From positions 248,001 through 312,000 of the forward strand of contig NZ_VNIB01000001.1 in assembly GCF_008124615.1 (NCBI RefSeq): 64,000 nucleotides of DNA. The letters are read 5' to 3'. A program made the position numbers and the translations under genes. Positions 9,501 to 17,419 of the stretch are shown here, in pieces; the first letter of the stretch is position 1, and each line of letters starts with the position of its first letter. This DNA is from Geothermobacter ehrlichii (GTDB lineage: Bacteria > Desulfobacterota > Desulfuromonadia > Desulfuromonadales > Geothermobacteraceae). The notes under the pieces were generated by a model. The model saw nothing but the letters and a program-made list of their open reading frames with translations, did no database searches and was not told where the DNA came from.

Positions 9501-10514
9501 TTAGCTTTTTTTCGTGTAGCTTTGTATTAATGTTTCCGTTGATGGAATTTTTATATTTGGCAATATTTGAATTAATTTTTCGGTAAGTTCTTCAATTTTT
9601 TTCCTGTCAAGATTATCGATTGTTTCTGTTGGAAATGTCGATTGCTCCCTGAACTTTAATTCCATGCCATTTTTTAAGTAAATTTCTGATGTTCTTTTAT
9701 TGCATTTTTTGTATTTGTTTATCATTACATTATATAGGTCGAGAGATAACATCGGGCTTCGATCTCCATTGTATGTTGTTGCCAACGTGCGAAACGCCTG
9801 ATAGAGTTCTCTCGATGGGGGTACGCCACTCAGATTGAGCAAGCGTTTGTATTCGATCAGATCGCATCCCAGTGACGGATTCTGATCTTCTGTAGGGGGG
9901 GATATTCTTTCCAGCAGGGAAGCGTCAACGCGCAGAGCCTGTGTCATGAAGTCGGTAATGATGTCATTGCCTTCCAGCATGTTTCTGTCATAGACTCGAA
10001 CAATCAGATTTCTGCGGCCAAACGCCTCTTCCCACTTTTCAAGAAACTGGTCGTAATGTGCACGGAAAATCTGCCTTTCATATTGTTCTATAGTGAGTGT
10101 GAGATCTGTATTCTGAATAGCTTGAGCGTATGACGATATAAGATAACCTGTTTGTTCACGAAGATAAACAATAATGATTGGATTGTAGATTCCTACAACC
10201 TTTTTGATTAGTTGTGGATCACAGTTCTGGAAGGCTTCGCTGCTCAGGATGACGTTATATTTTTCAATGCAACATTTAATTTCTTTAAGCAATGATTGTC
10301 TTGTCTTGTGTTCCTCTTGTGTTAATTGTTTTTTGTTTTTTAATCGTTTTGGAGTGAACTGTTCAGCGAACTGATGGTGACCAAACCCCTTGATGGCCAA
10401 CCGTGGGTAATAAAAACCCATTTTTTTGAGATATTCAGTGTTTGTGTACAAAAACTTCTGAAGGGAACTCGTCCCGGTTTTATGCCTGCCAATGTGAATG
10501 AAAAGTTTTTTCAT
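9501..10514 (-). CDS. Sulfotransferase-like protein, AT-rich
   Basis: A 337-residue protein starting with KKLFIHIGRHKTGTSSLQ, a clear PAPS-loop-like P-loop of the bacterial sulfotransferase-like type. A second conserved block around IVYLREQTGYLISSYAQ near 140 fits the 3'-phosphate site. The gene is much more AT-rich than its neighbours and is reversed relative to the operon, so it looks like a separate acquisition. The ATG complement at 10512-10514 is preferred; a start ten codons further upstream (10544) lies inside the divergent gene. Function beyond probable sulfuryl transfer cannot be stated. Confidence 0.75.
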   Translation of the reverse strand: MKKLFIHIGRHKTGTSSLQKFLYTNTEYLKKMGFYYPRLAIKGFGHHQFAEQFTPKRLKNKKQLTQEEHKTRQSLLKEIKCCIEKYNVILSSEAFQNCDPQLIKKVVGIYNPIIIVYLREQTGYLISSYAQAIQNTDLTLTIEQYERQIFRAHYDQFLEKWEEAFGRRNLIVRVYDRNMLEGNDIITDFMTQALRVDASLLERISPPTEDQNPSLGCDLIEYKRLLNLSGVPPSRELYQAFRTLATTYNGDRSPMLSLDLYNVMINKYKKCNKRTSEIYLKNGMELKFREQSTFPTETIDNLDRKKIEELTEKLIQILPNIKIPSTETLIQSYTKKS

Positions 10515-10518
10515 GGCT

Positions 10519-11445
10519 ATGAAATTAAAGTGTGGATTATTCATTCCTGTCTGTGACGATAGTTATGTCGTAAGACAGGCTATGTCGGTCGCCGAACAGT
10601 GCCTCCAGCCCGATCGAATCCTGATAGTCGATTCTTCGGGTTCTCAGATGGATCTTTCGCCGTATCAGGTGCTAGATGCCGAAGTTGTGAAGATTCCCCG
10701 ACAGGATTTTGATCATGGGGGAACGCGCAACCTTGCCCTTGACGTACTGAGCGGATGTGATGTCATCGTCTATTTGACGCAGGACGCCGTTTTTGCGTCT
10801 AGAACTTCTTTGAGGAATCTCATGTGTGCCTTTCGGGTTGGCGAGGTATCTGCTGCCTATGGTAGGCACGTGCCCTGGGCCCGGTCAAGTGCCATCGCAC
10901 GTCATGCCAGACTTTACAATTATCCCGATCGTCCATCGTACAAAGTACTGGCAGATGCTTCCGAGCAGGGTATCAAGGCAATTTTTATGTCAAATGCATT
11001 TGCTGCCTATCGTCTGTCGGCCCTGAAAGAGATTGGTGGATTTCGAGCTCCGGTTATTATGGGGGAGGATATGGAAGCGGCGGCGCGCCTGTTGCTCGCA
11101 GGTTGCAAGATTGCCTATGTCGCCGAGGCCAGAGTGTATCACAGCCACGAGTATGGTTTGCGGGATGAATTCCGAAGGTATTTTGACATTGGAGTTTTTC
11201 ACCGGGAGCAAGGCTGGATTCTGAAAAGGTTCGGAAGGGCCGAAGGAGAAGGCAGGCGTTTCGTTCGGTCAGAATTGAGTTACCTTCGCCAGCATGCTCC
11301 ATGGCGCATTCCCGAGGCCCTCTTGCGCACCTGTCTTAAATATCTTGGCTATCGGGCAGGGAAAAACTATCATGTGCTGCCTGAATCTTTGCTGCCCAAG
11401 CTGAGCATGAATCGGAACTACTGGCCACGCCGGCGGGTTGCTTGA
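10519..11445 (+). CDS. GT2 family glycosyltransferase (rhamnosyltransferase-like)
   Basis: A 308-residue GT-A fold glycosyltransferase. It opens with the GLFIPVCDDS Rossmann segment, has VDSSGSQMD and LTQDAVF in the nucleotide-sugar region and GEDMEAAARLL as the acceptor/catalytic motif near residue 185. The QDFDHGGTRNLAL stretch is typical of rhamnosyl-transferring GT2 enzymes such as WcaA/RfbF relatives. Three ATGs are possible (10498, 10513, 10519); 10519 gives the usual short lead before the first strand. None has a good ribosome site, and all overlap or touch the start of the reversed sulfotransferase gene. It would extend the lipid-linked glycan in the cytoplasm. Confidence 0.85.
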   Translation: MKLKCGLFIPVCDDSYVVRQAMSVAEQCLQPDRILIVDSSGSQMDLSPYQVLDAEVVKIPRQDFDHGGTRNLALDVLSGCDVIVYLTQDAVFASRTSLRNLMCAFRVGEVSAAYGRHVPWARSSAIARHARLYNYPDRPSYKVLADASEQGIKAIFMSNAFAAYRLSALKEIGGFRAPVIMGEDMEAAARLLLAGCKIAYVAEARVYHSHEYGLRDEFRRYFDIGVFHREQGWILKRFGRAEGEGRRFVRSELSYLRQHAPWRIPEALLRTCLKYLGYRAGKNYHVLPESLLPKLSMNRNYWPRRRVA

Positions 11446-11485
11446 CTGAAGGTCTTCATCATTTCATGTTTCACAGGAGCAACGT

Positions 11486-12901
11486 GTGCTGGTTTGGACC
11501 CTCTTTCTGATCATCGTCGACTTGGTGGCGCTTGTTGGTGCCTTTTTTGCCGGGGGGGAGATCCTTCTGGCTTGGCGCGACCTCGACAGTTATCCATCCT
11601 ATCTCGGGACCTGGGTCCTTTGTTACTCCTCTGGAGTCCCCTTTCTTCTGGCCTGGTTCTGGGTGCGCAGCCACTATGTTCGCCGAAAGCCGTTCTGGGA
11701 CGAACTGCGGGATCTGCTGCAGGGAGTATTTGTCTTTTCGATTCTCTGTGCGGCCTTCCTCTATCTGTCGAAAACGCCTTTTTCCCGTCTGTGGTTTCTT
11801 GGCAGCATGTCGTTTGCGGGCATTTTTCTTCCGCTGTTCCGCTCGCTTTACAAGGCGTCTCTTCTCTGGCTGGGGCATTGGAGGTTGCCGGTTGTGATCA
11901 TTGGCAACGGCCCCAATGCCGTCGACGCAGCCATTGCCCTGAAAAGCGAACGTCTGATGGGGTTCCAGATCCGCAAATTCGTTGCTCTGCCCGAGCATGA
12001 CGGTTACGAACAGGACAGAATAAAGGTGAATGGAGATGCCTATCCTGTCGAAAGAGCCGATGGCGATATCCTGGATCACCTTGGCGACCCCGGGATCAGC
12101 AATGTCGTTGTTGCACTCGAAGTAGGCGGGGTTGTGCGCGAGATTCGCACTATCGAGAAACTGACGCGAGCTGTCAGGAATGTCTACATCGTGCCGGCAC
12201 TCAGGGGGCTGCCCCTGTATGGCATGGAAATCAACTATTTTTTTCGGCACGAGGTTCTCTTGTTGCGGTTGCGCAACAATCTTGCCCGGGTCACCTCGAA
12301 AATCGTCAAGCGCTCATTCGACCTCTTTGCAGCGTTGTCACTGATGATCGCCCTTGCTCCTCTCTTCTGGGTGCTGGTTTGGCTCATCCGCAGGGATGGT
12401 GCCCCTGCCATCTACGCGCATATGCGCATAGGCAGGGGGGGGGAGGAGTTCCCCTGTCTCAAGTTCCGGACCATGGTTCCGGATGCCGAAGCCGTGCTGG
12501 AGAAGATCCTTTCCGAGGATGAAGAAGCCCGCAGGGAGTGGGAAGCGAGCTACAAGCTGAAAAACGACCCGAGGATTACCCGCATCGGGCATTTTCTCAG
12601 AAAGACCAGTCTCGATGAACTGCCTCAGCTGTGGAACGTTCTGCGTGGCGAGATGAGCCTGGTCGGTCCGCGTCCCATCATCCGGGAAGAGATCGACAAG
12701 TACGGCGACGATTTTTACTTCTACAAGGTGGCGCGTCCCGGCATAACGGGCCTGTGGCAGGTGAGCGGCCGCAGCGACATCGACTATCCGAGCCGGGTCG
12801 CGCTGGATGTGTGGTATGTGAAAAACTGGTCGCTCTGGTATGATATTGCCATTCTGTTCAAAACCATCAGGGTGGTCGTGCAGCGCAGCGGTGCCTACTG
12901 A
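11486..12901 (+). CDS. Undecaprenyl-phosphate sugar phosphotransferase, WbaP-like
   Basis: A 471-residue polyprenyl-phosphate hexose-1-phosphate transferase, which starts surface-glycan assembly on undecaprenyl phosphate at the inner membrane. Four hydrophobic segments lie in the first 140 residues, then a CoA-binding-like domain (VVIIGNGPNAVDAA). The catalytic domain starts near 272, with KRSFDLFAAL, KFRTMVPDAE, DELPQLWNVLRGEMSLVGPRP and PGITGLWQVSGR. The full WbaP length and all catalytic blocks are intact. The GTG at 11486 has a GGAG box 7 bases upstream. It is the last gene of the glycan locus; the first sugar (galactose or another hexose) cannot be assigned. Confidence 0.92.
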   Translation: MLVWTLFLIIVDLVALVGAFFAGGEILLAWRDLDSYPSYLGTWVLCYSSGVPFLLAWFWVRSHYVRRKPFWDELRDLLQGVFVFSILCAAFLYLSKTPFSRLWFLGSMSFAGIFLPLFRSLYKASLLWLGHWRLPVVIIGNGPNAVDAAIALKSERLMGFQIRKFVALPEHDGYEQDRIKVNGDAYPVERADGDILDHLGDPGISNVVVALEVGGVVREIRTIEKLTRAVRNVYIVPALRGLPLYGMEINYFFRHEVLLLRLRNNLARVTSKIVKRSFDLFAALSLMIALAPLFWVLVWLIRRDGAPAIYAHMRIGRGGEEFPCLKFRTMVPDAEAVLEKILSEDEEARREWEASYKLKNDPRITRIGHFLRKTSLDELPQLWNVLRGEMSLVGPRPIIREEIDKYGDDFYFYKVARPGITGLWQVSGRSDIDYPSRVALDVWYVKNWSLWYDIAILFKTIRVVVQRSGAY

Positions 12902-12937
12902 TCGTACCGCGGAATTCGATTTTTCAAGGAAAGCAAC

Positions 12938-13816
12938 ATGGCACTCTACAGCATGACGGGCTTCGGCAAGGGCCAGGCCGCAAGTGAAACTTTGACCATC
13001 GGGGTCGAAATCAGGTCGGTCAATCATCGTTTCTGCGATGTCGGTATCAAGGGGCCCAAGGTCGTTGCCCCTCTTGAGGCGGCGCTGAAAAAACGGCTGT
13101 CAGAGCAGCTTTCCCGCGGCAAGGTCGATGTCTTTGTCAATCTGGACATCATCGGCGAGCAGGGCTACGAGGCCAGGGTCAACCTGCCGCTCGCCCAGGC
13201 CGTGGTCAGAGCCCTGACCGAGCTGCGGGAAACGTTTCAGCTGTCGGATGCCGTCACCCTCGACATGCTGTCCCGGCAGAAGGATATCCTGCTGCTCGAG
13301 GAGTCCCTTTCGCTCGACGAGCTCGAGCCCTGCCTCGATCGGGCGCTGCAGGAGGCGATCGACAACCTCGTGGTCATGCGGGCCAGGGAAGGGCAGGCGC
13401 TGCGGGAGGATTTCGAGCAGCGGCTCGCCACTCTGGCCGCGTTGCTCGACGAGATTGCCGGCAGGGCCGACCGGGTGCCGCAGGAGTGGCGGGAAAAGCT
13501 CGAACAGCGGCTTGCCAAATACGCCGACGATATCGAAATCGATCCCCAGCGCATGGCCCAGGAGCTGGCGGTCTATGCCGACCGCTGCGACATCAGCGAG
13601 GAGCTGACCCGTTTTCGCAGCCACCTCGAACAGTTTCGCCAGCTCCTCGATTCGGAAGAGCCGGTCGGCCGCAAACTCGACTTTCTGGTGCAGGAAATCA
13701 ACCGGGAGGCCAACACCATCGGCAGCAAGGCCAATGACGCTCACATCTGCCGCCTGGTGGTCGATATCAAGGCTGAGCTGGAAAAGATCCGCGAACAGGT
13801 ACAGAATGTGGTTTGA
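12938..13816 (+). CDS. yicC: YicC/YloC family endoribonuclease
   Basis: A 292-residue YicC-family protein with the N-terminal YSMTGFGKG signature and the C-terminal EINREANTIGSKA block. The family has endoribonuclease activity and has been linked to RNA turnover and stationary-phase fitness. In many bacteria it sits directly before gmk and rpoZ. Here that order is kept, but a four-helix-bundle gene with flanking repeats separates it from gmk. The start is ATG with AAGGAAAG upstream. Confidence 0.95.
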   Translation: MALYSMTGFGKGQAASETLTIGVEIRSVNHRFCDVGIKGPKVVAPLEAALKKRLSEQLSRGKVDVFVNLDIIGEQGYEARVNLPLAQAVVRALTELRETFQLSDAVTLDMLSRQKDILLLEESLSLDELEPCLDRALQEAIDNLVVMRAREGQALREDFEQRLATLAALLDEIAGRADRVPQEWREKLEQRLAKYADDIEIDPQRMAQELAVYADRCDISEELTRFRSHLEQFRQLLDSEEPVGRKLDFLVQEINREANTIGSKANDAHICRLVVDIKAELEKIREQVQNVV

Positions 13817-13841
13817 GGCAGGGACGGGTGACGGGTGACGA

Positions 13842-13897
13842 GGGACGGGTGACGAGGGACGGGTGACGAGGGACGGGTGACGAGGGACGGGTGACGA
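13842..13897 (+). repeat. Four perfect 14-bp tandem units
   Basis: Units of GGGACGGGTGACGA repeat four times without a mismatch, after a partial copy from 13821. They are composed of two related 7-bp words. The array sits between the yicC stop and the ribosome site of the four-helix-bundle gene. It is too short and unspaced to be a CRISPR array. Confidence 0.97.
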
Positions 13898-13909
13898 GGA
13901 GGGGGACCG

Positions 13910-14263
13910 TTGAAAAGCCATAAGGATCTGTTGGTCTGGCAGAAGAGTGTGGATTTTGTTGCTGCCATTTACGCGGCGACCAAAAGTTGGCCGAGCGAGG
14001 AAATCTATGGTTTGACGTCCCAGATTCGTCGGGCGGCAGTTTCTGTTCCTTGCAACATTGCTGAAGGGGCAGGTCGGGGAGGACGAAGAGAATACACCCG
14101 GTTTCTTGCCATTGCCCTGGGATCTTTGGCTGAAGTTGAGACCCAGCTTGTGATAGCGGATCGTCTGGGATATATGAGGGACTGCTCTGAGCTGAATGAG
14201 AGTCTTCAGGAAATAAGGCGTATGCTGGTCGGTTTGAACAAAAGTCTGGAGGTTGCATGTTGA
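13910..14263 (+). CDS. Four-helix-bundle protein (23S rRNA intervening-sequence protein family)
   Basis: A 117-residue helical protein of the family found in 23S rRNA intervening sequences and as stand-alone genes, structurally related to Avd of diversity-generating retroelements. Diagnostic blocks are KDLLVWQKSVDFV at the start, LTSQIRRAAVSVPCNIAEGAGR in the middle and REYTRFLAIALGSLAEVETQL. The TTG start has a strong GGAGGGGG ribosome site ending 4 bases upstream, supplied by the edge of the repeat array. Its biochemical role is not established for the family. It lies inside the yicC-gmk operon and its stop overlaps the preferred gmk start, so it is co-expressed with essential genes. Confidence 0.88.
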   Translation: MKSHKDLLVWQKSVDFVAAIYAATKSWPSEEIYGLTSQIRRAAVSVPCNIAEGAGRGGRREYTRFLAIALGSLAEVETQLVIADRLGYMRDCSELNESLQEIRRMLVGLNKSLEVAC

Positions 14264-14928
14264 CTCGCCCCCCGTCACTCGTCCCTCGTCACTTGTCCCT
14301 CTCCGTGCCCCGAAACGGAATTCTGTTTGTTGTATCCGCGCCGTCCGGGGCCGGAAAAACGACGCTCTGTCGTTACCTTGTTGACATGTTTCCCGAAATT
14401 CGGCAATCTATTTCGTTCACGACCCGCACTCCCCGCGAGGGAGAGGTCGACGGCGTGGACTACCATTTTGTCGGGCGCGAGACGTTCGAACGGATGGTCG
14501 CCGAGGGGGCCTTCGCCGAATGGGCCGAGGTTCACGGCAATCTCTACGGCACCTCGCTGCGGACCCTGCAGCAGGCCCGGGAAGCCGGTGAGGACATTCT
14601 GCTCGACATCGACTGCCAGGGTGCCGCCCAGTTGCGGGACAGGCTGGACGATGCCGTCTTTGTCTTCATCCTGCCACCGTCGCTGAAAGAGCTGGAGCGG
14701 CGGTTGCGCGGCCGGCAGACCGACGCCGAGGATGTCATCGCCCGCCGGCTGGCCAATGCCCGCCGGGAGATCGCTCAGGCGCACTGGTACGATTATCTTC
14801 TGGTCAATGCCGATCTGGAAGAGTCGGCCGCACAGCTCAGGGCCATTGTCATGGCCGAACGGTGCCGGACCCGGCGCTTCCGGGATGCGCCGGCCCGCTG
14901 GTACGGCATTGACGAACCGGATTGCTGA
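14257..14928 (+). CDS. gmk: Guanylate kinase
   Basis: Phosphorylates GMP to GDP in nucleotide synthesis. The P-loop SAPSGAGKTTLC, the GMP-binding SFTTRTPREGEVDGVDYHFV and the DIDCQGAAQLRD segment are intact. The ATG at 14257 overlaps the four-helix-bundle stop and has GGAGG 4 bases upstream. It adds a 16-residue leader (rich in Pro, Ser, Leu, Arg) that is simply the translated repeat array. The family-like start would be GTG 14305, which has no ribosome site. The native start region therefore seems to have been replaced by the inserted unit. Confidence 0.95.
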   Translation: MLTRPPSLVPRHLSLSVPRNGILFVVSAPSGAGKTTLCRYLVDMFPEIRQSISFTTRTPREGEVDGVDYHFVGRETFERMVAEGAFAEWAEVHGNLYGTSLRTLQQAREAGEDILLDIDCQGAAQLRDRLDDAVFVFILPPSLKELERRLRGRQTDAEDVIARRLANARREIAQAHWYDYLLVNADLEESAAQLRAIVMAERCRTRRFRDAPARWYGIDEPDC

Positions 14929-14955
14929 ACAAACACACTGCTGGAGAGGATACTT

Positions 14956-15162
14956 ATGGCGCGCGTAACTGTTGAAGACTGCCTTACCCAGATTTCCAAC
15001 CGTTTTCTGCTCTGCATGGTGGCGGCCAAACGGTCCAAGCAGCTTTACAAGGGGGCGACGCCCCTGATCGAGAACAAGTCCGGAAACAAGAAGGTGGTTC
15101 TGGCCCTGCGGGAGATCGCCGCCGGCAAGGTCGCCTTCGAAGTGCCGGGAAAGAAAGCCTGA
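14956..15162 (+). CDS. rpoZ: RNA polymerase omega subunit
   Basis: A 68-residue omega subunit with [25 protein letters not shown] and the [15 protein letters not shown] segment. Omega helps assembly of the beta' subunit and forms part of the (p)ppGpp site on RNA polymerase in proteobacteria. It lies between gmk and the RSH gene, the conserved order. The ribosome site GGAGAGG is 8 bases upstream of the ATG. Confidence 0.96.
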   Translation: MARVTVEDCLTQISNRFLLCMVAAKRSKQLYKGATPLIENKSGNKKVVLALREIAAGKVAFEVPGKKA

Positions 15163-15229
15163 TCACTGCAGAGTCGTGCGGAAGCGGTACGGACAGGCTG
15201 CTTCCGCATCCTGCCGCCGATCCACGCCC

Positions 15230-17392
15230 ATGACCAGGCCGGACGAAGTCATCGAACGGGTGAGCCGTTACCACCCGGAAGCCGATACCGATCTTCTTCA
15301 CCGGGCCTTCACCTTCTGCCGCCAGGTCTGTCTCGACCGTTCTTCCGGCCCCGGCAAGGCCGTCTGGCAGCATTCCGTCGAAGTCGCCTCCCTGCTCGCC
15401 CAATTGCAGCTCGACATTCCCAGCATCGTCGCCGGCATCCTGCACGATACCATCCGTGACGGCGGTCCCACGCTCGACGAGATCGCCCGGGATTTCGGCG
15501 CCGATATCGCCGAACTGGTCGAAGGCGTCAACAAGATCGGGCGCATTGCCTTCAAGAAGCGGGCGAGGGAGCAGGCGGAAAGCTTTCGCAAGATGTTGCT
15601 GGCCATGGCCAGGGATATCCGGGTCATTCTGGTCAAGCTGGCCGACCGGCTGCACACCATGCGGACACTGGACAGCCGGCCGCCAGAGCAGCAGCTGCTG
15701 CTGGCCCAGGAAACCATGGAGGTGTTCGCTCCTCTGGCCAACCGCATGGGTATCGGCTGGATCAAGAATGAACTGGAGAATCTGTCCTTCCGTTATCTGT
15801 ATCCCGCCGAATACCGGGAGCTGTCCCGCAGGCTGGCCAGGCGCAAGCGGGAGCATGCCCGCTACATCGAGGAAATCAAGCGCAAGCTGGAAAATCTCCT
15901 GGCGGAAAACCGCATTGACGGGCAGGTTTCCGGCCGGGCCAAGCACCTCTACTCGATTTTCATGAAGATGAAGCGTCAGGGGATCGAGTTCGATCAGGTG
16001 CATGACCTGATCGCCTTCCGGATCATTCTCAAGACCGTGCAGGAGTGTTACGCGGTGCTGGGGATGGTGCATGCCCTCTGGAAGCCGATTCCCGGCCGGT
16101 TCAAGGACTATATCGCCATGCCCAAGGCCAACATGTACCAGTCGCTGCACACGACGGTCATGGGGCCGCACGGCGAGCGCATGGAAATCCAGTTGCGCAC
16201 CGAAGAGATGCATCGTATCGCCGAGGAGGGGATAGCCGCGCACTGGAAGTACAAGGAGGGCGGCGGTCCGGTGGCGGCTACGGCGCAGCACGACCGGCGC
16301 TTTGCCTGGCTGCGGCAGATTCTCGAATGGCAGAAGGACCTGAGCGATTCGCGGGAATTTCTTTCCGTCGTCAAGGTCGATCTCTTTCCCGAAGAGGTTT
16401 ACGTCTTTACCCCCAACGGCGATGTCAAGGAGCTGCCGCGCGGCTCCACCCCGATCGATTTCGCCTACGCGATCCATTCCGACATCGGCCATCACTGCGT
16501 CGGGGCCCGGGTCAACGGCAAGCTGGTGCCGCTGAAGACCGAGCTGCAGAACGGCGACATCGTCGAGGTGGTGACTTCTCCCCACCAGGCCCCGAGCAAA
16601 GACTGGCTCAAGTTCGTCCGCACCTCCAAGGCCCGCAACAAGATCCGGCACTGGATCAAGACCGAACAGCGGCAAAAGAGTATCGAACTCGGACGCGAGC
16701 TGCTGGAGAAGAAGCTGCGAAAGTACGGGATGGGGCTGAAGAAGGTCCAGCAGTCGGAAGCTTTTGAGAAGGCCTGGCGGGAGCTCGGTTTCACCCAGGG
16801 CGACGACATGCTGGCCGCTCTCGGTTACGGCAAGGTTTCGCTGGGGCAGGTCGTTTCCCGCATCGTGCCGCGCGAAAAGCTTGACGAAGAAGGCAGCAGG
16901 CCGACAACGCCTCTCGGCAAGGTCGTTGAAAAGATTCGCCGCAAGCCGTCGAGCGCCATCAGGTTGCAGGGGGTCGAAGACATCCTGGTCCGGTTTGCGC
17001 GCTGCTGCAGTCCGTTGCCCGGAGACGAGGTGGTCGGTTTCATCACCCGCGGCAGGGGGATTACCGTTCACACCGCCGACTGCACCCAGGTGCAGGTGGC
17101 CGATCCGGAGCGGCGCGTCAGCGTCGAGTGGGACATGAAGAAAAAGTCCTCGCGGCCGGTCAAGATTCGCGTCTTCTGCGAAGATCAGAAGGGAATGCTG
17201 GCTGGCATCACCGCCGCCATCACCAATTGCGAGGCCAACATCATCAGCGCCACGGTCCGCGCCGAACGCGGCAGGAAGGGGATCAACACCTTCGAGATTG
17301 ACGTGCAGGACCTGGCCCATCTCAACCGGGTCAGGCAGGCGGTGCTCAACGTCAAGGGGGTTTACCGGGTCGATCGAATCCGAGGGCAGTGA
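15230..17392 (+). CDS. RelA/SpoT family (p)ppGpp synthetase with altered hydrolase site
   Basis: A 720-residue long RSH protein: HD hydrolase domain (about 30-190), synthetase (about 220-390), TGS (about 385-445), CC region (CCSPLPGDEV near 590) and C-terminal ACT. Synthetase motifs are intact: HDLIAFRI, RFKDYIAMPK, YQSLHTTV and EIQLRT. In the hydrolase domain H72 and D73 remain, but the HDxxED motif reads HDTIRD (Glu to Arg at 76) and the usual DRLHNMRTL reads DRLHTMRTL (Asn to Thr at 143). Hydrolysis may therefore be weak or lost, although the gene sits in the spoT position after rpoZ. The ATG at 15230 is chosen by homology; it has no clear ribosome site. Confidence 0.93.
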   Translation: MTRPDEVIERVSRYHPEADTDLLHRAFTFCRQVCLDRSSGPGKAVWQHSVEVASLLAQLQLDIPSIVAGILHDTIRDGGPTLDEIARDFGADIAELVEGVNKIGRIAFKKRAREQAESFRKMLLAMARDIRVILVKLADRLHTMRTLDSRPPEQQLLLAQETMEVFAPLANRMGIGWIKNELENLSFRYLYPAEYRELSRRLARRKREHARYIEEIKRKLENLLAENRIDGQVSGRAKHLYSIFMKMKRQGIEFDQVHDLIAFRIILKTVQECYAVLGMVHALWKPIPGRFKDYIAMPKANMYQSLHTTVMGPHGERMEIQLRTEEMHRIAEEGIAAHWKYKEGGGPVAATAQHDRRFAWLRQILEWQKDLSDSREFLSVVKVDLFPEEVYVFTPNGDVKELPRGSTPIDFAYAIHSDIGHHCVGARVNGKLVPLKTELQNGDIVEVVTSPHQAPSKDWLKFVRTSKARNKIRHWIKTEQRQKSIELGRELLEKKLRKYGMGLKKVQQSEAFEKAWRELGFTQGDDMLAALGYGKVSLGQVVSRIVPREKLDEEGSRPTTPLGKVVEKIRRKPSSAIRLQGVEDILVRFARCCSPLPGDEVVGFITRGRGITVHTADCTQVQVADPERRVSVEWDMKKKSSRPVKIRVFCEDQKGMLAGITAAITNCEANIISATVRAERGRKGINTFEIDVQDLAHLNRVRQAVLNVKGVYRVDRIRGQ

Positions 17393-17419
17393 GTCGTATC
17401 AGCATGGGAGGTTGAAGAC

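Larger units (their letters stand above)
13821..14301. mobile_element. Putative mobile unit: heptamer-repeat arrays in inverted orientation around a four-helix-bundle gene
   Basis: The left array (13821-13897) is built from 7-bp words GGGTGAC and GAGGGAC, giving four perfect 14-bp units from 13842. The right array (about 14271-14301) is the same family in the opposite orientation, with words GTCACTC, GTCCCTC and GTCACTT. Between them lies one 117-codon gene. The unit separates yicC from gmk, genes normally adjacent, so it looks inserted. A related inverted pair without a gene is at 24093-24156. No transposase or target duplication is seen, so mobility is inference. Confidence 0.6.

Noticed and set aside
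13821-13900. Possible CRISPR array
   Set aside because: The units are directly adjacent 14-mers without spacers and no cas gene is nearby.
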